This document shows, in pieces, positions 8,503 through 19,971 of a stretch of 64,000 nucleotides of DNA. A model generated the notes under the pieces. The model saw nothing but the letters and a program-made list of their open reading frames with translations, was not told the origin of the DNA and ran no database searches. Source of the stretch: Paroceanicella profunda (GTDB taxonomy: Bacteria > Pseudomonadota > Alphaproteobacteria > Rhodobacterales > Rhodobacteraceae); assembly GCF_005887635.2 (NCBI RefSeq), contig NZ_CP040818.1:1332501-1396500 (forward strand). Direction: 5' to 3'. The translations under genes were made by a program, and so were the position numbers. The stretch's first letter is position 1, and every line of letters begins with the position of its first letter.

Positions 8503-10176
8503 ATGCGACCCAGAACGACCCTTGCCGCATTGATGTCGGGGATCGCCCTCGCGGGCCTCGCCGCCACGATGCCGGCCGGTGGCGCGCGCGCCGAAGCGGG
8601 CACGCCCGGCGGCACCCTGCGCCTGCTCGCCAAGGCGGCCTCGGGCACCATCGACCCGCACATCAACTACACGCTGCAGTATTTCCAGATCAACTACATG
8701 CTCTACGACGGGCTGGTGACCTTCCGGAAGGCGGGGGACGACACCGGCTTCGACGTGGTGGCCGACCTCGCCGAGGCGCTGCCGGAGCCGCAGAACGACG
8801 GCAAGACCTATGTCTTCAAGCTGCGCGAGGGCATCAAATTCTCCGACGGCACCGACCTCACGCCGGAGGACGTGCTCGCCTCCTTCCAGCGCATCTTCAA
8901 GGTCTCCGGCCCCACCTCCGGCACGTTCTACAACGGCATCGTGGGCGCGGACGCCTGCCTGGAAAGCCCGGCGGACTGCACGCTCGAGGGCGGCGTGGTC
9001 ATCGATGACGCGGCGAACACCGTGACCATCAACCTCACCGCCCCGGACGGCGAGTTCCTGCAGAAGATCGCCATCCCGCATGCCGCGATCCTGCCGGCCG
9101 AAACCCCCGCCGAGGATGCAGGCACCACGCCCGTGCCCGGCACCGGCCCCTACATGATCGAGAGCTACAACCCGAATGAGCGGCTGCGCATGGTGCGCAA
9201 CCCCCACTTCGAGGAGTGGAGCGCCGACGCCCAGCCCGCGGGCTACCCCGACGAGATCGACTATGATTTCGGCCTCACCGAGGAAGCCGCGGTGACCGCG
9301 ATCCAGAACGGCCAGGCCGACTGGATGTTCGATCCGCCCCCGCCGGACCGCCTTGCCGAGATCGGCTCGCGCTATGCCTCCCAGGTGTCGCTGCACCCGC
9401 TGACGGCGATGTGGTACGCGCCGATGAACACCAACCTCGCGCCCTTCGACGATGTGCGCGTGCGCCAGGCGGTGAACTACGCCATCGACCGCTCGGCCAT
9501 CGTGAAGCTGTTCGGCGGCGCGGCGCTGGCGCAGCCCGCCTGCCAGATCCTGCCGCCCGGCTTCCCCTCCTACGTGCCCTATTGCCCCTACACCGCGGGC
9601 GATACCGACACCTGGAGCGCGCCGGACATGGAGAAGGCCAGGGCGCTGGTGGCCGAGTCCGGCACCGCCGGCCAGGAAGTCACCATCGTGGCGGAGGACA
9701 ACACCGTCTCCCGCGCCATCGGTGTCTACCTGCAGGGCGTGCTGAACGAGCTGGGCTACAAGACCTCGGTGCAGCCGATCTCGCAGAACATCCAGTTCAC
9801 CTACATCCAGAACACCAACAACAAGGTGCAGATCTCCATCTCGCAGTGGTTCCAGGACTACCCGTCGCCCTCGAACTTCCTGCAGGTGCTCTTCGGCTGC
9901 GACAGCTTCACCCCCGGCTCCGACGCCTCGGTGAACATCTCCGGCTTCTGCGACGAGGCCATCGACGCGAAGATGGACGAGGCCGCCGCCCTCACCCTCA
10001 CCGACCCCGAAAAGTCGGCCGCGATGTGGACCGAAGTGGACCACGCGGTGACGGATGCCGCGCCCGCCGCGGTGCTCTTCACCCCCAAGCGCGTCGATTT
10101 CGTGTCCAAGCGGGTGCAGAACTTCACCTTCTCCCCGCAGTTCTACTGGATCATGAGCCAGTCCTGGCTCCAGTGA
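8503..10176 (+). CDS. Peptide-type ABC transporter, periplasmic substrate-binding protein
   Basis: A 557-residue solute-binding protein of family 5 (DppA/OppA type), which captures peptides, or sometimes nickel chelates or glycosides, in the periplasm. An N-terminal signal peptide is clear: basic MRPR, a hydrophobic stretch to about residue 25, and a GGARA cleavage site near 30. The family-5 core follows (GLVTFRKAGDD, VFKLREGIKFSDGTDLTPEDV, GTGPYMIESYNPNERLRMVRNPHF). It is the first gene of a five-gene importer operon; a strong hairpin separates it from the permease genes. The preceding AGGAGGGAC is a good ribosome-binding site. Confidence 0.95.
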   Translation: MRPRTTLAALMSGIALAGLAATMPAGGARAEAGTPGGTLRLLAKAASGTIDPHINYTLQYFQINYMLYDGLVTFRKAGDDTGFDVVADLAEALPEPQNDGKTYVFKLREGIKFSDGTDLTPEDVLASFQRIFKVSGPTSGTFYNGIVGADACLESPADCTLEGGVVIDDAANTVTINLTAPDGEFLQKIAIPHAAILPAETPAEDAGTTPVPGTGPYMIESYNPNERLRMVRNPHFEEWSADAQPAGYPDEIDYDFGLTEEAAVTAIQNGQADWMFDPPPPDRLAEIGSRYASQVSLHPLTAMWYAPMNTNLAPFDDVRVRQAVNYAIDRSAIVKLFGGAALAQPACQILPPGFPSYVPYCPYTAGDTDTWSAPDMEKARALVAESGTAGQEVTIVAEDNTVSRAIGVYLQGVLNELGYKTSVQPISQNIQFTYIQNTNNKVQISISQWFQDYPSPSNFLQVLFGCDSFTPGSDASVNISGFCDEAIDAKMDEAAALTLTDPEKSAAMWTEVDHAVTDAAPAAVLFTPKRVDFVSKRVQNFTFSPQFYWIMSQSWLQ

Positions 10177-10197
10177 GCCGGACCTGACACAAAGGCG

Positions 10198-10232
10198 GGC
10201 GGCGGCCCCCCGGGCAAAGGGGGGCCGCCGCC
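10198..10232 (+). other. Perfect 14-bp intergenic hairpin between binding protein and permease genes
   Basis: GGCGGCGGCCCCCC (10198-10211) pairs perfectly with GGGGGGCCGCCGCC (10219-10232) around a 7-nt loop. There is no T tract, so it is unlikely to be a simple terminator. Such hairpins after binding-protein genes commonly stabilise the upstream mRNA against 3' exonucleases and give more binding protein than permease. Confidence 0.8.
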
Positions 10233-10260
10233 ATGCCAGCCCTCCAGCCAGCGCCGAGAG

Positions 10261-11282
10261 ATGACCGACACCACACCCCCCCTTCCCGAAAGAGCCCGTG
10301 CGGCCGAGGGCCCCTGGGCCACCGCCTGGCGCCGGCTGAAGCGTGACCGCGCGGCGCTCGCCGCCCTCGCCGTGCTGCTCGTCATCCTCGTGGCCTGCCT
10401 CGCGGCGCCGCTCTACGCCTCGTTCGTCTCCGGCACGAACCCGTTCGCGACCAATCTCAACGGCACCATCACCGTCGACGGCAAGAGCCGCGACGTGCTG
10501 GAAGCCTCCACCGAGGGGCTGGGCCTCGGCCTCACGCCCATCGGCCCCACCTGGCAGTTCGGCCCCTACATGCTGGGCGCCGACAACCAGGGACGCGACG
10601 TGGCCGCGCGCCTGCTCTACGGCGGGCGCAACTCGCTGTTCATCGCCGGCGCCGCGGCGGTGCTCTGTCTCGTGGTCGCCACCTTCGTGGGCGTGGTGGC
10701 GGGCTTCTTCGGCGGGCTGGTCGACACGGTGCTCTCCCGCATCCTCGACGTGCTCTGGGCCTTCCCCATCTTCCTGCTCGCCATCTCGCTCTCCATCGTG
10801 CTGATCTCCCAGCCGCTGCTGATCGGGCCGTTCGAGATCCGCTCCGGCTCGCTGGCGCTGCCCATCGTCATCATCGGGGTGGTCTACATCCCCTACGTGG
10901 CCCGCCCGATCCGCAACCACGTGATCACGCTGATGAAATCCGAGTTCGTCACCGCGGCCGTGGGGCTGGGCGCCTCGCCCTGGCGCATCCTGTGGGTGGA
11001 TATCCTGCCCAATGTCGTCACCCGCATCATCGTCTTCGTGCCGCTGATGCTGGCGCTCAACATGATCATCGAGAGCGCGCTCTCCTTCCTCTCCATCGGC
11101 GTGCAGCCGCCCGACGCGAGCTGGGGCACCATCATCCAGGACGGCCAGGGCCTGCTCTATTCCCGCCCCGCCGTGGCACTGGCGCCGGGCATCGCCATCG
11201 CGGTCACCGTGCTGGCGCTCAACATCTTCGGCGACGGCGTGCGTGACGCGCTCGACCCGAAATCCACCGTGAGGATCGGCTG

Positions 11283-11283
<1 letters not shown>
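10261..11283 (+). CDS. Peptide-type ABC transporter permease, DppC/OppC-like
   Basis: A 340-residue inner-membrane permease. The N-terminus (WRRLKRDRAALAALAVLLVI) is the OppC-type N-terminal domain with the first membrane segment, followed by an extended periplasmic loop and about five more segments. The ABC-permease EAA loop is at EFVTAAVGLGASPWRILWVD, which contacts the ATPase. The ending FGDGVRDALDPK is typical of DppC proteins. Its stop overlaps the start of the next permease gene by one base, so the two are translationally coupled. Confidence 0.94.
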
Positions 11284-13250
<1,967 letters not shown>

Positions 13251-13254
<4 letters not shown>

Positions 13255-14231
13255 CCGCCGTTCCGCTGCTGCGCGCCACCGACCTGTCGAAGACCTACCG
13301 CGTGGGCCGGTCGCTGCTGCCCGCCCGCCGCCGCGCCGTGCAGGCGGTGAGCGAGGTCTCGCTCGAGGTGATGCCGGGCGAGACCCTCGGCATCGTGGGC
13401 GAGAGCGGCTGCGGGAAATCCTCCCTCGGCCGCTGCCTGATGAGGTTGCAGGACATCACCTCCGGCCGGCTGGAGTTCGAGGGCCGGGACATCACCCGCG
13501 CCTCGGCCGCGCGCATGCGCCCGCTGCGCCGCGAGATGCAGATGGTCTTCCAGGACCCCGCCGCCTCGCTCAACCCGCGCCGCCGGGTGGGCGACCTGCT
13601 GTCCGACCCGTTCCGCATCCACGCCGCCTGCGACCGCGCCGAGATCCCGGATCGCGTCGCCGCCCTGCTGCGCCGGGTGGACCTGCTGCCCGAGCACGCG
13701 ATGCGCTTCCCGCACGAGTTCTCCGGTGGCCAGAAACAGCGCATCGGCATCGCCCGCGCCCTGGCGCTGCGCCCGAAGCTGGTGGTGGCGGACGAGCCGG
13801 TCTCCGCCCTCGATGTCTCCATCCAGGCGCAGATCGTCAACCTGCTCGCCGACCTGCGCGAGGAACTTGGCCTCACCTACATCTTCATCGCCCACGACCT
13901 CTCGGTGGTGCGGCAGATCTCCAACCGCGTGGCGGTGATGTATCTCGGCTCGGTGGTGGAGACCGGGCCGGTGGACCAGGTGTTCGCCGCCCCGCGCCAC
14001 CCCTACACCGCCGCGCTGCGCTCCGCCGTGCCGGTGCCGAAGGTGGATGTGCCGCGCCCCGCGCGCACCATCCTCACCGGCGACCTGCCGAGCCCGATGA
14101 ACCCGCCCTCCGGCTGCCGCTTCCACACCCGCTGCCCGCGCGCCACCGCCCTGTGCAAGGCCGAGCGGCCGGCGATGCTGCCCGACGGGCGCGGCGCCGC
14201 CGTGGCCTGCCACCACCCGCTGGAAGGCTGA
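13251..14231 (+). CDS. Peptide-type ABC transporter ATPase, DppF/OppF-like
   Basis: A 326-residue ATPase, the partner of the preceding DppD-like subunit. Walker A GESGCGKS, signature FSGGQKQRIGIARAL and Walker B LVVADEPVSALD are intact. The C-terminal peptide-transporter domain has the usual cysteines (CRFHTRCPRATALC, VACHH). The start codon overlaps the previous stop (ATGA). This is the last gene of the operon; a 12-bp stem at 14236-14278 follows. Confidence 0.94.
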
Positions 14232-14235
14232 GGCA

Positions 14236-14278
14236 CTCCGCCTGCTGGCAGGGCCGATAGGGGATGCAGCGGGCGGAG
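14236..14278 (+). terminator. Possible operon-end hairpin
   Basis: CTCCGCCTGCTG (14236-14247) pairs with CAGCGGGCGGAG (14267-14278), including one G-T pair, around a 19-nt loop, 4 nt after the last gene of the peptide ABC operon. There is no T run, so it may be an mRNA 3'-end structure rather than an intrinsic terminator. Confidence 0.45.
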
Positions 14279-15014
14279 CGGCAGGGCCGGTGATACCACC
14301 CGGCATCGGAACGCTCCGCGCCTGCCTCAGACCGGTGCCGGCGCGCGCGCCGGGTGCGCCGGATCTCGCGGACTCGCTCGCCGCCAGCCCGGCCCCGCGC
14401 AGCACGGCCAAGCAGGAGGGCTCTCCGGCGTCGGAGACCGCCGGAGAACGGGCTGCGGTCCGCCCCGGTCGCGCTGCGGCTTCCGGCCCGGCGTGCGCTG
14501 GTGTCCGATGCTCACATGCCAGACTTGCGCCGATCTGCGAACGCCACATGGCCGCGGCGTGCCCTCGACATCGCCACCGGCCCCTGCCGGGCCGGGGCCG
14601 TGTCTGCCCCGGCGAACATGACGCGGATGCCGGCCGTGAGGACCGGAGCGCGGAGGCCGTCTCAGCATACGGCTCGCCGCACAGCCGGGCCGGGCGGTGT
14701 CAGGTGAACAGCGCCTCGATGCTGCGCAGCGAGAAGGCGATGAAACCGATCAGGCTGGCTGTCATGCGCCGCCGCTCCCGCAGCGGCTCCGGCGCCCGGC
14801 CGGCGGACCTGCGGGCCGGGGAACCACGGCGCAAGCTGGCAAGTTGGTCGCAACAGGCAGAAAGTTTCGCGCAAGCACCCGCCGTTGGTGTATTGTTAAC
14901 TCCATGCGCCAATAGATTGCGGGATGTGGCATAGTCCTGTCGGGAATCGAGCCGCTTGCGCGCTCCGGGGGGAGCAGACAGGCGGAGCAGTACGGATTAC
15001 GGGGGAAGTCATCT
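14279..15014. other. Intergenic region, no confident gene
   Basis: About 735 bases with no recognisable protein. Translations are low-complexity and rich in Arg, Pro and Ala. The last part (14880-14940) is locally AT-richer (tgtattgttaactcc) and may contain the promoter of the small gene at 15015. Confidence 0.55.
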
Positions 15015-15344
15015 GTGCGTGAAATAACCTATGGGAGGGTGGAAGCCCGCCGAACGTGCCCTGTTCTCGGGGAACATGGCACCGCCTTCGGGAATGCGGA
15101 CGACAAGCTGTTCGCGCTGCGCAACCGGCCATTTCCCGGCCGCCCGGGCGGCACCGGGATACGGGACTGGACGGACCCGGTGGCCGAGGCCTGGGCCCGG
15201 GTCGGCCGGGTTGCCGTGCCGGTGGTGATCGGGCGCGCGCCCGCTTCGGACGCCACGACCAGTGCCTTCGAGGCTCCGCTGGACGCGGAGGAGGCGGAAG
15301 AGGCGGAGGACATGGCCCCGGAGGGGGCTGACGCGCAGGACTGA
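15015..15344 (+). CDS. Small acidic hypothetical protein
   Basis: A 109-residue protein of unknown function. The start is GTG at 15015, preceded at 6 nt by GGGGGAAG (15001-15008). Codon third positions are overwhelmingly G or C in this frame, which supports real coding. The N-terminal half is basic; the C-terminal third is strongly acidic (EAPLDAEEAEEAEDMAPEG). No membrane segment or signal peptide is seen and no family is recognised. It is convergent with the DUF2938 gene. Confidence 0.45.
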   Translation: MREITYGRVEARRTCPVLGEHGTAFGNADDKLFALRNRPFPGRPGGTGIRDWTDPVAEAWARVGRVAVPVVIGRAPASDATTSAFEAPLDAEEAEEAEDMAPEGADAQD

Positions 15345-15376
15345 TCCGCCGGAGGCAGGCGCCGGCGCGGGGGATA

Positions 15377-15868
15377 TCAGCCCCAGAGCGCGGCGGCGGC
15401 CAGCGCCCAGAGCCACATGCCCACGCCGAACGCGGCATGGTTCGAGAGTTGAACGCTGCGCACCAGCATCGGCCGCGGCGCGCGCGAGGCGGCGATGCCG
15501 GCCCCCATGCAGGGCGCCATCACCAGCCAGCCGGCCAGCACGGTGATGAGCCCGAAGGCCAGCGCGGGCCAGAGGGTCGGCGCCCGGCCCCAGTCCGCGC
15601 CGCACAGGGCGAGCAGGATGAGCCCGTAGGCAATGCCGATCACGTAATGCATCGTCCAGCCCAGGGCCGTCTCCCCCGGAATGCTTTCCGCCGCCGCGAT
15701 GCTGTCATGCCGGAAGCGGCCGCGCGGCATGTGGGCGAACCAGCGGCCCCCCAGCGTCCAGTTCGCGCCGGGCAGGCCGAGAAGCCCGGCGATAACGAAG
15801 CGCACCCAGAGGTCGAAGACCAGCGTCGCGCCTGCGCCGATCAGAAGGCCCTTGAAGAGAAATTCCAC
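15377..15868 (-). CDS. DUF2938 family membrane protein
   Basis: A protein of about 163 residues with four predicted membrane segments. The central motif GRWFAHMPRGRFRHDSIAAA and the later MGAGIAASR are typical of the DUF2938 family, whose function is unknown. The start is taken as the GTG at 15868 because AAAGGA lies 8 nt upstream; a GTG at 15898 would add ten residues. It follows the minus-strand peptide ABC operon by about 30 bp and could be its last gene. Confidence 0.8.
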   Translation of the reverse strand: MEFLFKGLLIGAGATLVFDLWVRFVIAGLLGLPGANWTLGGRWFAHMPRGRFRHDSIAAAESIPGETALGWTMHYVIGIAYGLILLALCGADWGRAPTLWPALAFGLITVLAGWLVMAPCMGAGIAASRAPRPMLVRSVQLSNHAAFGVGMWLWALAAAALWG

Positions 15869-15898
15869 GGAAATCGTCCTTTGCCAGTGCGCACGCAC

Positions 15899-17047
15899 TC
15901 AGGAATAGGGGTCCAGCGCGTCACGGATGCCGTCGCCGACGAAGTTGTAGGCCAGCACCACCAGCATCACCGGCGCCAGCGGCCAGAGCACCCAGGGGGC
16001 CACGGTGATGGAGCCCTGCCCCATCTGCAGCGCATCGTTGAGCATCAGGCCCCAGCTCACCGCCGGCGGCCGCAGCCCGAGCCCGAGGAAGCTCAGCGCC
16101 GTCTCGCCCAGGATCATCGAGGGGATGGAGAGGGTGGCGGTCGCGACCAGGTGGCTCATGAAGTTCGGCATCATGTGCGCCCCGATCACCCGTGTGGTGG
16201 AGGCCCCCATCAGCTCGGCGGCGCGCACGTATTCCTCCTCGCGCAGGGCGAGGAACTTGGAGCGCACCGCGCGCGCCAGGCCCGGCCAGTCCAGCAGGCC
16301 CAGGATGATCGAGATCACGAAGAACACCGCCACCGGCCCCCAGCTTGCCGGCACCGCGGCCGAGAGCGCCAGCCAGATCGGCAGTTCGGGCAGCGAGCGG
16401 ATGATCTCGATCACCCGCTGCACGCAGGCATCCACCCAGCCGCCGAAATACCCCGCCACGCCGCCGACGATCATCCCGATGGCGAAGGAGATCGCCACGC
16501 CGATCAACCCCACGGTGAGGCTGAGGCGCGCGCCGTGCATCAGCCGGCTGAGCAGGTCGCGGCCCAGCCTGTCCGTGCCCAGGATGTAGAGCGTGCCGCC
16601 CTCCGGCGGGCAGACCAGGTGGTTGTCGCTGGTCCACAGGCCGAGGAAACTGTAGCCGGTTCCGCAGCTTGCGAACCAGCGCACCGGCTGCGGGGTGTCG
16701 TATTCCGGCTTGTAGATGCGTTGCAGGGTGGAGAGGTCCAGGGCCTCGGTGCTCGGGTAGCTCACCAGCAGCCCGCCGTCGAACAGGCCGAGGGGCTGGG
16801 GCGGGGCGAGCAGGTGGTTGTCGTCGCGGGCCGCCGGCTCGTAGGGGGCGAGAAAGTCCACGAAGGGCAGGGCGAGGTAGATCACCAGCAGGAACAGGCC
16901 CGAGACCACCGCCAGCCGGTGGCGCAGGAAGCGGCGCCAGACCAGCAGCCAGGTGGCGGCGTCGAGGTCATGGCGCTCGATGACCTGCCGCTCCGCGTCC
17001 GGGTCATGCCCGCCGGGGGCGACGTAGTGGGCGTCCGGGTCCATCAT
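15899..17047 (-). CDS. Peptide-type ABC transporter permease, OppC/YejE-like
   Basis: A 382-residue inner-membrane permease. The N-terminus is cytoplasmic and charged, followed by an OppC-type first membrane segment (FLRHRLAVVSGLFLLVIYLA) and a large periplasmic loop of about 110 residues containing two cysteines. The EAA loop is EEYVRAAELMGASTTRVIGA. The C-terminus AYNFVGDGIRDALDPYS is typical. The start at 17047 overlaps the stop of the upstream permease gene (ATGA); an ATG three bases later is also possible. The long periplasmic loop resembles YejE and related oligopeptide permeases. Confidence 0.93.
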   Translation of the reverse strand: MMDPDAHYVAPGGHDPDAERQVIERHDLDAATWLLVWRRFLRHRLAVVSGLFLLVIYLALPFVDFLAPYEPAARDDNHLLAPPQPLGLFDGGLLVSYPSTEALDLSTLQRIYKPEYDTPQPVRWFASCGTGYSFLGLWTSDNHLVCPPEGGTLYILGTDRLGRDLLSRLMHGARLSLTVGLIGVAISFAIGMIVGGVAGYFGGWVDACVQRVIEIIRSLPELPIWLALSAAVPASWGPVAVFFVISIILGLLDWPGLARAVRSKFLALREEEYVRAAELMGASTTRVIGAHMMPNFMSHLVATATLSIPSMILGETALSFLGLGLRPPAVSWGLMLNDALQMGQGSITVAPWVLWPLAPVMLVVLAYNFVGDGIRDALDPYS

Positions 17048-18066
17048 TTGCCGCGCCCCGCGAAGCGGATGCGCGGGTCGAGCAGCGCCAGCAGGATATC
17101 GGAAATCAGCATGCCGACCAGGGTGAGCGCGGAGACGAACAGCAGGATGAAGCCGGAGAGGAAATAGTCCTGGCTCTTGAGCGACTGCAGCAGGATCGGC
17201 CCGATGGTCTGCAGCCCCATCACCACGGACACCAGCACCGAGCCGGAAACCAGTTGCGGCAGCATGTTGCCCAGGTCGGAGACGAACGGGTTCAGCGCCA
17301 TGCGCAGCGGGTACTTGATCACCGCGCGGGTGGGCGAGAGCCCCTTCGCCGCGGCGGTGACGACATAGGGTTTGCCCAGCTCGTCCAGCAGGTTGGCGCG
17401 CAGCCGGCGCACCATGGCGGCCATGCCGGAGGTGCCGATCACGATCACCGGCACCACCATGTGCGCGGCGATGTCGGCCAGCTTGTCCAGGCTCATCGGC
17501 GCGCCGGCGAATTCCCGGCTCATCATGCCGCCCACCGGCAGGCCGAACCATTCCGACCCCTTGCTGTAGAGCACGAGCGCCAGCAGGAAGTTCGGCGTGG
17601 CCAGCCCGATGTAGCCGATGAAGGTGGCGAGATAGTCGATCAGCGTGTTGGCCCGCACCGCCGCCAGCGCCCCCAGCGGCAGCGCCACCAGGTAGACGAA
17701 GATGATGGTGGTGAGGTTCAGCACGATGGTCATCCACATCGCGTCCAGCACGATGTCCGACACCGGCCGGTCCAGCTCGAAGGACCAGCCGAGGTTGCCC
17801 TGCAGCAGCCCCTCGAAGCCCAGCGGCCCCGGCCAGGCGCCGAGCCAGATCAGGTACTGTTTCCAGATCGGCTCATCGAGCGCGTATTGCGCGGCGAGGA
17901 ATTTCGCCCGCGCCACGGAGGAGGATTCCCCCGAGGCCATGAGCTCGTTGATCCGGTTCGACAGGATGTCGCCGGGCGGCAGGTTCACGATGATGAAGAC
18001 CAGCGCCGACACCACGGCGAGGGTCCAGATCATTGTCAGGCATCGGCGCAGGATGTATCGGGCCAT
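17044..18066 (-). CDS. Peptide-type ABC transporter permease, OppB/YejB-like
   Basis: A 340-residue inner-membrane permease with the OppB-type N-terminus MARYILRRCLTMIWTLAVVS and about six membrane segments. The EAA motif is KPYVVTAAAKGLSPTRAVIK. It forms the channel with the OppC-like subunit encoded directly downstream. It begins 3 nt after the stop of the binding-protein gene, so the operon is tightly coupled. Confidence 0.93.
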   Translation of the reverse strand: MARYILRRCLTMIWTLAVVSALVFIIVNLPPGDILSNRINELMASGESSSVARAKFLAAQYALDEPIWKQYLIWLGAWPGPLGFEGLLQGNLGWSFELDRPVSDIVLDAMWMTIVLNLTTIIFVYLVALPLGALAAVRANTLIDYLATFIGYIGLATPNFLLALVLYSKGSEWFGLPVGGMMSREFAGAPMSLDKLADIAAHMVVPVIVIGTSGMAAMVRRLRANLLDELGKPYVVTAAAKGLSPTRAVIKYPLRMALNPFVSDLGNMLPQLVSGSVLVSVVMGLQTIGPILLQSLKSQDYFLSGFILLFVSALTLVGMLISDILLALLDPRIRFAGRGK

Positions 18067-18069
18067 GGA

Positions 18070-19971
18070 TCAGGGCGCGAACCAGAACTCGTCCATGCGC
18101 AGCACGCCGAGCTGGGCGCCCGGCTCCCAGGCGTAGATCGCCTGTTCGGGCACGTTGCGCAGGGTGTCGGCCACGATCGCCGGCTGCGGCGCGGCGCTGA
18201 CCAGCCCGATGGCGAACACCTCATCGGCCTGGATGCGCAGCATCTCCTCCCAGATCTCGCGGCGCCTCTTGTCCTGCGAGGTGCGCTCCCAGTCGTGGAA
18301 CAGCTCGAGCAGGCGCTTGGCCACGTCGGTCTGCGGCGGCTCGCCGGCCAGGCCGTTCGACTGGGTGTACTGCCCCCATTCCGGCCAGCTGAAATTGGTC
18401 TGCTCCACCGGCGCGAGGTCCACCGGCGGGGCCTCCGGCGTGGGCAGGCCGTTGTTCCAGCCATACCAGACCGGCATCATCGACTGGCCGGAGTAGACCT
18501 TGTTGCGCAGGATGTCGCGGTCGAGCGGGCGGTAGATCACCTTCACCCCGATCTCCGCCCACATCTCCGCGAGCAGCTCGATGGCATCGGCTTCCTCGGG
18601 GCGTTCGCCGGCGCTCTCGATCACGATCTCCAGGCGCTTGCCGTCGGGCAGCAGGCGGGTGCCGTCGCCGTCGCGCTTCCCTAGGCCGAGCGCGTCGAGC
18701 ATCGCGTTGGCGCGCTCCGCGTCATGGTCGGCCCAGGCGGCGCTCAGCGCCGGGTCATAGAAGGGGGAGCCCCGCAGCGGCGCCACGTTCGCTTCCTTCG
18801 CCAGGCCGAAGTAGAGGGTCTTGTTGATCGTGGTCCGGCGCACGCCGAGGCTCAGCGCCCGGCGGAAATCCGCGGTGCGGAACAGCTCGCGCAGGGCCGG
18901 GTCGTTGTAGTTCTGGTTCGGGTAAAGCGCGATGTCGGAGCCGTAGCCGGTGGACCACAGCCAGGTGTGGTACTTGCCGCGGCCCTCGCCCTGCTTGAGC
19001 ACCGGCGCATCGGAGAAGGAGATGGAGCGCACCTGCAGGTCCGCCTCGCCCAGCGTCACCTTCTGGGGGATGAGCCCGGCGGCGGCGATGGTGAGCTCGA
19101 CATGGTCGATGTAGGGCAGCTGGTGCCCCTCGGCATCGATGCGGTGGTAATAGGGGTTGCGGGTGAGCTCGTAGCCCTGGCTGTTCATCGCGGAGACGGT
19201 GACCCAGGGCTGCAGCGTGGGCTCGTCCGGGTTGTCGTTGTTGTAGAGATTGTCGAGCCCGTTGTGCAGCTGCGCCCAGTTGCGCGCCTTGCGCTCGGCC
19301 ATCAGCGGCTCCAGCGTCGCCGGGTCGACGTATTTCGCGTGGAACTGGCTGAGGTAATGCGCCGGGCGATAGATGAACGGCGGGCGCGCGGCGGCCAGGG
19401 CGGGCAGGAAGCGCGGGTTCGGCGTGTCCCATTCGTAGCGGATGGTCACCTCGTCGATCACCGTCACCTTCGGCGGCTTGCCGTCAACCAGCATCACCTC
19501 CGGCGGGCCGCCCGGCGAGAGGTCGGGGTTCAGCGCCACGTCCTCCCAGAAGTAGCGAAAATCCTCGGTGGTGAAGGGCGCGCCGTCCGACCAGCGGTGG
19601 CCGCGGCGCAGGTGGAAGGTGTAGATGCGGTCGTCCTCGTTGTCGACGGCGCGCAGCAGGTCGGGGTGCAGGTCGTACTTGTCGTCATAGGCCACCAGCC
19701 GGGCATAGCCCCAGACCACCATGTAGCGCACGTCGCGCGGGCGGGTGATGAAGGTGCGCAGCGTGCCGCCCTGGGTGCCGATGCTGCGGCCGCGCGCCGC
19801 GAGGTCGACGACCAGCGGATCCTCCGGCACGCGCTCGGCGACCGGCGGCAGCTTGCCCGCGGCCACGTCCTTCGCGAAGAGCGGGGTTTCCTGCAGGGCG
19901 GGCGCGGCCTGGCCCGGCGGGGCGGCCATGGCGAGCCCGAGGAGAAAAAGCAGTCCGATGAAGCGTTTCAT
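18070..19971 (-). CDS. Peptide-type ABC transporter, periplasmic substrate-binding protein (second system)
   Basis: A 633-residue family-5 solute-binding protein, longer than typical DppA (about 535) and closer in length to YejA or oligopeptide-type binding proteins. The signal peptide is clear (MKRF, then GLLFLLGLAMAAPPGQAAPA, with cleavage near residue 23). Family-5 features include FHLRRGHRWSDGAPFTTEDF and YELTRNPYYHRID. The ligand is unknown. The gene overlaps the stop of the fused ATPase gene by ATGA and lies just before the two permease genes. Confidence 0.92.
   Translation of the reverse strand: MKRFIGLLFLLGLAMAAPPGQAAPALQETPLFAKDVAAGKLPPVAERVPEDPLVVDLAARGRSIGTQGGTLRTFITRPRDVRYMVVWGYARLVAYDDKYDLHPDLLRAVDNEDDRIYTFHLRRGHRWSDGAPFTTEDFRYFWEDVALNPDLSPGGPPEVMLVDGKPPKVTVIDEVTIRYEWDTPNPRFLPALAAARPPFIYRPAHYLSQFHAKYVDPATLEPLMAERKARNWAQLHNGLDNLYNNDNPDEPTLQPWVTVSAMNSQGYELTRNPYYHRIDAEGHQLPYIDHVELTIAAAGLIPQKVTLGEADLQVRSISFSDAPVLKQGEGRGKYHTWLWSTGYGSDIALYPNQNYNDPALRELFRTADFRRALSLGVRRTTINKTLYFGLAKEANVAPLRGSPFYDPALSAAWADHDAERANAMLDALGLGKRDGDGTRLLPDGKRLEIVIESAGERPEEADAIELLAEMWAEIGVKVIYRPLDRDILRNKVYSGQSMMPVWYGWNNGLPTPEAPPVDLAPVEQTNFSWPEWGQYTQSNGLAGEPPQTDVAKRLLELFHDWERTSQDKRRREIWEEMLRIQADEVFAIGLVSAAPQPAIVADTLRNVPEQAIYAWEPGAQLGVLRMDEFWFAP

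Noticed and set aside
8356..10920. An 854-codon minus-strand frame over the peptide ABC genes
   Set aside because: Its composition is that of an antisense shadow; the plus-strand genes have all family motifs.
14700..14912. A 70-codon minus-strand frame ending in a short hydrophobic stretch
   Set aside because: No ribosome-binding site, no family, and weak codon bias; too little support.
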